Shown one piece after another: positions 58,714 through 64,000 of a DNA stretch of 64,000 nucleotides. How positions within the stretch are numbered: position 1 is the stretch's first letter; each line of letters starts with the position of its first letter. Below the pieces are notes generated by a model. The model saw nothing but the letters and a program-made list of their open reading frames with translations, was not told the DNA's origin and did no database searches. The stretch covers positions 806,001 through 870,000 of the forward strand of contig RCTD01000020.1 of assembly GCA_014898415.1 (NCBI GenBank), given 5' to 3'. A program made the position numbers and the translations under genes. The stretch is from Stromatinia cepivora. Lineage: Eukaryota; Ascomycota; Leotiomycetes; Helotiales; Sclerotiniaceae.

Positions 58714-59260
58714 AGCTGTGCAACGGGTATCTGTAGGACGGATAATGGTTTTGATGAATAACCCGCGGATTATTTGTGATGGGATGGGTAATTCAAAATT
58801 TGGGATAGATAATCTACAAAATGGATATAGATTATTTATGGATATTTATTTATTTGTATATTGTATAATATTTTATAAAACTAGTATAATTTTATGATTA
58901 ATATAAAAATTAATATAAATCTAAATTTGGATTATTTTTGGATTATAAAATGATTTAAGAATAATTTCAAATTTAAGCGAAAAATAGATAATCTATAGAT
59001 AATCTATAAATTATTTGTAAATAATTTATATATTTATAAATTATTTGTAAATTATTTATATATTTATAGATTATTTATAAATAATTTATTTATTTATAAA
59101 TAGATAGATTATCTATAGATAATCTGTAGATTATTTATAATGAAGCAGATAATTTTAAATCTGGATGGGTAATTTGTAAGGTGGGTAGGATTTTTAATAG
59201 GTATTTACAAAGCGGATTATCTGTGGATAATCTATAGGTACAGATAATTTTTGCGCAGTC
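58714..59260. mobile_element. MITE-like element, copy 2 (547 bp, inverted)
   Basis: Reverse-complement homologue of copy 1 along its full length (about 85% identical by eye). It starts AGCTGTGCAA and ends TTGCGCAGTC and is flanked by TA (58712-58713 and 59261-59262). The differences from copy 1 are mostly C/T and G/A transitions. The outer ends of both copies (GACTGCGCAA) face away from the 3.2-kb interval that holds the RGG gene. Confidence 0.8.
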
Positions 59261-60398
59261 TATCTGTCTCTATCTCTATCTCATTCTTGGCCGCTAGCCT
59301 GGAGGATATAGGTATATGTATAAGAAATAAGTAATATAACAATGAATAAAAAAAAAATCCGGAGTTATTCAAACCTTATTCCCAAGACGTTTCGAGGAGG
59401 AAGAGAAGTCGAGGTGGAGAAGAAAGAAGAGCGGGGTGCTTGGCTTAAGAAACTAATACCCCCACAACCTCGAGCCCGCCGTCCAAATTCACATGGAACG
59501 TGTAGGGAGCGCATATATCTTTTTCGAAGCGGACGCTCGAGGGTCGCTCTGGAGGGGTGAAATGGAAATTTCCTTCTGTATGAAGTATGGTTCGAGAAGA
59601 AAACTAATTGTCAACATCGATATCATGGTATAATGAAGGGGAGTAGTCGGTTAAATCACGAGTTTTTTTAGAGGATATATAGAATGTATTGATTGAGCCG
59701 CACGGGTAGAAATAGAAGAGTAGTTGGTTTCCCATGATGATTGTAATAGTTGAGATTTTGTAGTGAGGGGATCAAGCGAGGTTTGAATGACGGTGACTTG
59801 AATAATATCAATTTAAAGGCGTAGCTACCGATCGCGATAATGTAAGATCAACTTTTCCGGTGCTTCATTTGTAAACCTCAAAACATATAGCATACGAGCC
59901 GGTAGTTGAGTATAACATAACACACGAAGCAAAAACAATTAACTACAAAAGTCAACGGTGCGAAACTTATTGTTGACATTAACATTAACATTTATATATC
60001 GTGATTAACGTGGGTTCCTCGGCATAAATGAACAAAATCCGCAGATACATCGTCATAAATGATGTAGATGGCGGCCAATGCTTCAGTAGGTAATGAACTG
60101 GTAATGAGATTATTATTCATGGAATTCTATACATGCAATGCAAGTGCATAACTCCTTCCTGTCGTACCAGCCTCATTGTGGCGTACTTGAAACGTGCACG
60201 TAATGTTGTGACAAACCGCATCTCCGCATTTTGAGGTCCTCGAGTTCTTGACATTTGACTTCTTGACACCCTGAAAAGTTACAACAAAATCAAAGTTGAT
60301 ATCGAATGCTTGTTTCTTTATCTCTTCGTCTCTCGTTTCCCGCCTATTATCCTTCCTCATAGTATAGAATTCAGTCCATCGTCGTTTCCATCGCCAAG
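59261..60398. other. Intergenic region
   Basis: No supported gene. The frames at 59342-59560 and 60127-60360 are short and have no domain. The right end should hold the promoter of the GST-like gene. Confidence 0.5.
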
Positions 60399-61593
60399 AT
60401 GACGCGAGATCCGGAAATCATTTTGTATCATTACAGATTCTCACCATTTGCCAAGAGGTGTGTTCACGTTCCTGCTTTGACGGACTTATGTTAATACTCG
60501 AACAGAATTGTGTGGTACCTGAGCCTCCGTGGGATTCCATATATAGAATGTGTAAGTCTTCCCTCGTACCCTTGACTCCCAAGTGATCAAATGTCATTCG
60601 AGGAATAGAGTTGATTCATGATAACAGCTCCAAGCTATGATCATGCCCAGGCCTGATGTTGAAGCATTAGGTACCAAGTACCGTCGCATACCTATCGTCG
60701 TCATTGGTCGTAACATATACAATGACACACGATTAATTCTGCAAAAGCTTGAGAAGCTCTATCCCAATCATCCGCAAATATCAGCATCGTCAACATCTTC
60801 ACCCGATCAAATGGCTATTGAAAAACTTCTTGAATTTTGGACTGTTGATGGTTTGTTCTCACGAGCAGTACAGTTGATACCATCGAACTTACCATTGATG
60901 AATGATCCCAAGTTCACTTCTGATAGAGAGAATTATACTGGCAGGAGCTGGGAGAAAGAGAATCTTGCTAAAGGAAGGCCTGAAGCTCTCGCTGCTTTGA
61001 GAGGAGGCTTTGAATTCTTGGAGAATACCTTCTTTTCGGATGATCGAGAGTGGATACTTAAAACTTCAAGTCCAACATTATCGGATATTGAAGGTATGAC
61101 GACGTGAAGACATTATCATGGTAGTCTAAGCTAACTCTGAGGTATAGCTGTCTGGCCATTCCACTGGCTAACCACATTGCCTGGTGCATTACCAGAAGAC
61201 CATATTTCACCCCAACAATTCCCAAAAACCTTTGCATGGATAGCGAGGTTTGATAAGGCAACTAGATTAGCTGCAAAGAAAGTTCAAAAACCGAGAAGTC
61301 TCCTAGGATCGGAAGCGATTAAAATAGTATCGACATCTGACTTTGTGGAGATGGATGAGACAGTGGATGCTCTAGATCCCACCGGACTCCAAAAGGGACA
61401 AGGAGTTGAAGTCTGGCCAATCGATACTGGAATGAACAATAAGGATAAGGGGATCTTAGTGGGACTTTCATCACAAGAGATTATAATAGAGTCACAAACG
61501 AAAGATGGAGTAAAAGTGAAAATTCATACTCCCCGTCATGGCTTTAGGATCAGAGGTATTAGTAAAGATGGAGGAAGTGCACCGAAACTTTGA
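60399..61593 (+). CDS. Glutathione S-transferase-like protein
   Basis: Four exons (60399-60457, 60506-60551, 60628-61093, 61148-61593; introns of 48, 76 and 54 nt) encode 338 residues. The N-terminal thioredoxin fold is clear: IILYHYRFSPFAKRIVWYLSLRGIPYIEC, then RRIPIVVIGRNIYNDTRLILQKLEKLYP with the cis-Pro and the usual N-D-T/S glutathione contact site shown as NDTRLI. The C-terminal helical part (residues 95-215) includes FWTVDGLFSRAVQLIP and ILKTSSPTLSDIEAVWPFHWL. A further 120 residues (215-338) form a beta-rich extension (VGLSSQEIIIESQTKDGVKVKIHTPRHGFRIRG), longer than classical GSTs. There is a fungal group of such proteins, of unknown substrate. It may detoxify electrophiles or act as a binding protein. 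Start chosen at the first ATG. Confidence 0.8.
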
Positions 61594-63700
61594 TGCTCCT
61601 GCAATTAGATTGGATACTGGTACTTGGGATTTTCGGAGATCGGAGGTTGATCCGGTAAGTTAATGTACCTACTTTATAGTACTGATCAGAAGAGGAGGCA
61701 AATAAATGAGAGAACTGATCCTTTTGCCCGTTGTGCGCTCAATTGCAATTCTGGCATCAAAATGAAGGTCATTGGAGATGAAAAGGCAAATTCGTGATTT
61801 GTGGGTTGGATGATACAAGCACGAACACAAGTAAAAACAAATCCTTAGGTCAAAATCATTCGATTGGTGGTAGTAATTTTTGATTGTATTTATAGTACCT
61901 CTGTACTGAAATATACGCGTATGTTCGACGATTAGATTCTGCGTTCGAGACGGCATACCGTACTTATTAGCACCGAATTGCCTTTGCCACACGAAAACAT
62001 AGAGAGGAGGAAGCAGGCAACACAGAAGTTAGAACACAGAATTACCCACCACCCAGCAGCAAACTGGCGTGATTTAGATCTAGACCGAACCGATATTTAG
62101 GAAATAGGTGAATTACTGTGTAATCCATAGAGTACCAGCATCAACAACTGTGGAATACACCAAAGATAAAAGAAAAGCAAAAGGAATATAAGTTTTTCTC
62201 AGATGTCATTCATGTCACAAACATCCAAGTGCTTTGACTTGTCTGATATGCTTAAATATCTTGGCAAGTCTATTCGCTTGAAACACTCGACACTCGGCTT
62301 ACCTTATCGCTTACCGTATCCTTTTTCTCTCTTTTTTTTCTTTCTAATCAAGGAGATGCTTTTGACGAAAATGGAATAGTTCTCACATCAATATAGTGGA
62401 TATAATCTGAAATCCTCCCAAATTATTGGTTTAAATTAAGTAGGACATGGCTTTAAAGCCCACGCTAATTCAACGCACTCCTCTCCTCTCTCCCAAATAA
62501 AACAAGAGTCAGCGTCATCATCTTTCGTCATCGTTTTTTTCTCCTGCACAATTATTTTCCCCCAAAGTCACGAACACCAAGGAGAGAAGTCGAGGAAAAA
62601 AAAAAAAAAAGAAGCACAAACAGTCTCGAATAATCGAATCATTTTAACACCTTATCTTGAAAAAAAGCAGAGCCTTATTTAAAGATCTGAATAATCATTT
62701 GAAGAGAATTTATCGAGGTTGTTGATGAAATTGATAACTATTTGAATAAAGGATTTTTAAGTTTTCGACGGATTTTGGTTAGGAGGGAAACAGTTTCCTT
62801 TTTCAAGACGACCGGTCGCAATTTTCCATCGCTTTTCGCAGTTACGTCACCGCTAATTATCAACCTTTCGAATCTTTGAAACTTTGAAGGTAGAAGAAAT
62901 AGCATCAAATAAGTAAATCGAAAGGAGGAATGGTTAATAATTCCTTAGGTTCTTCTTCCCCGCGTCTTATATCTATCATTTAAATTGGTACCCCCTTTCG
63001 AAAGATCCTGACATCATTCAAATCTTGTTCCTCATTTGAATCTCAGCCGAATCCCAAATCCATCAAGGAAGATAGATAGCAGAAAGTCGCGGAAACATAG
63101 CAGAGCAATAGCGCAAAAGCAACACAATACAACACAACATACAACACACGAGGCACACGCGCGCACACACACACACACACACATACACACATACATACAC
63201 ACATACACACATTTTACATCAAACCAACCATCTTAATTGAAGATCACTTCAAGGTTTCGGAATCCAATAGTAAGCAATAAAGGGAGTAAAGGCTGGGAAT
63301 TGGGAATATCTTCTCTTTTAACGGCTTGAGCTTCAAGGAATAAATCCAACAAAACGGAGAAAGAAATCCAACACCATCATCCGAACCAAGAAATAAAATC
63401 CTACACTACTGAAAAGTACACTACTGCGAACGCCAAATCCAACCTAATCATACACTTATACGGCCATACATCCATACACTATTCACACACTTATCTACTC
63501 TACCGGTATAAAATTTACACCACTTTCGTCATCCATCGTCATCATCGTGTAAAGGGCAATCAATACTGTACATTGTACACAACCTTTTTCGAGAAATTCC
63601 ATCATCTATCAAGCCAACTAAGCTACCCTGAACTCAATTCATTGCGTCGCCTTACACCTGCTACATCTCCTTGGTTGTCATTCCTTTTTCTTTTTTCACC
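61594..63700. other. Intergenic region and long 5' leader
   Basis: No supported gene. The first 60 bases continue the GST transcript. From about 62,450 the sequence becomes a typical long fungal 5' leader with C/T and CAA runs, a poly-A tract (62596-62610) and a CA microsatellite (63164-63210). The gene starting at 63701 probably uses it. Confidence 0.5.
63164..63210. repeat. (CA)n / (ACACAT)n microsatellite
   Basis: About ten CA units followed by ACATACACACATACATACAC variants, in the probable 5' leader of the last gene. Confidence 0.95.
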
Positions 63701-64000
63701 ATGGTGTCCTTTTCAAAGATCGACACTCCTATAAATGACGATAATTTTAAACCCTCAGGCAAGTGTTTCATTTCATTAACTCCAATCTTTTATCTTTTGT
63801 ACCATTCCAGTTCATCCATTCAATTCAATTCACTCAATACATCTTCATACAATGATATGCTATACATATATAACTAAATCACTAACATATTTTCTTGAGC
63901 AGCCGATTCAATAATATCAGATACCACAGTGAAGCCTGTACTATTAGCGACAAGCCGACCACTTCCAAATCCACCCGTACCGTCGCGCAACGAAGTGAGC
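63701..64000 (+). CDS. N-terminus of a gene cut by the window end
   Basis: ATG at 63701 (context CACCATGG, strong) starts MVSFSKIDTPINDDNFKPS. The frame is joined across an intron to exon 2 starting 63903, reading ADSIISDTTVKPVLLATSRPLPNPPVPSRN. The intron (63759-63902, 144 nt) would be of the rare GC-AG type, with the donor GCAAGT and acceptor TTGAGCAG, and has a good branch site (CACTAAC). An alternative GT donor two bases later joins another open frame that looks less natural. The protein N-terminus is Ser/Pro-rich and disordered. Function cannot be told; the gene continues outside the window. Confidence 0.55.

Noticed and set aside
1..64000. tRNA, rRNA or autonomous transposase genes
   Set aside because: I looked for tRNA-like GGTTCGANTCC arms, rRNA stretches and transposase or reverse transcriptase motifs and saw none; a short RNA gene could still escape reading by eye.

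Overview
This window looks like nuclear DNA of a filamentous ascomycete, most likely a leotiomycete of the Botrytis/Sclerotinia type. The sequence shows moderate-to-low GC, many short spliceosomal introns (about 48-85 nt, GTAAGT/GTATGT donors, CTAAC-like branch sites), monocistronic genes on both strands and AT-rich intergenic DNA. It also holds fungal families such as a gEgh16/MAS-type secreted protein, an INO80 Iec3 subunit, DUF3632 and 2EXR proteins, and a gene coding for a Kex2-processed secreted protein. The taxonomic call is inference.

Layout. 1-6.5 kb is mostly gene-poor, with one newly reconstructed small spliced gene (3188-4231, minus). 6.5-8.7 kb holds a Btz-domain (CASC3/Barentsz-like) RNA-binding protein. 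11.2-12.8 kb encodes a MATE transporter and 14.1-15.0 kb a gEgh16-type secreted protein. 15-19 kb carries fragments only, including a broken 2EXR gene. 19.9-21.2 kb is a secreted type II L-asparaginase, followed by a reconstructed two-exon unknown gene (minus), a DUF3632-type gene and an unknown three-exon gene. 27.7-28.2 kb has an ORF with a pentapeptide (RASTE) tandem repeat. 28.9-37.8 kb is the housekeeping core: a Q-rich AT-hook protein, a Nop13-like two-RRM nucleolar protein, a divergently transcribed INO80 Iec3 subunit and NADP-isocitrate dehydrogenase. 38-39.8 kb is C-poor DNA with hexanucleotide arrays. 39.9-41.2 kb is a secreted protein, 44.6-46.4 kb an MFS transporter, 60.4-61.6 kb a GST-fold protein, and a gene with a long leader starts at 63.7 kb and runs off the window.

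The most unusual stretch is 52-59.3 kb. An approximately 140-bp, strongly diverged tandem repeat (53.9-55.9 kb) is interrupted by a 535-bp AT-rich MITE-like element with GRCTGCGCAA ends flanked by TA. A second, inverted copy lies at 58.7-59.3 kb. Between them is a gene whose seven exons are all whole numbers of codons, with 13 RGG repeats and two consecutive 15-codon exons that look duplicated.

The genes do not form an obvious cluster or pathway; each seems to be an independent unit. Gene ends and introns given here were worked out by eye from splice signals and reading-frame continuity.
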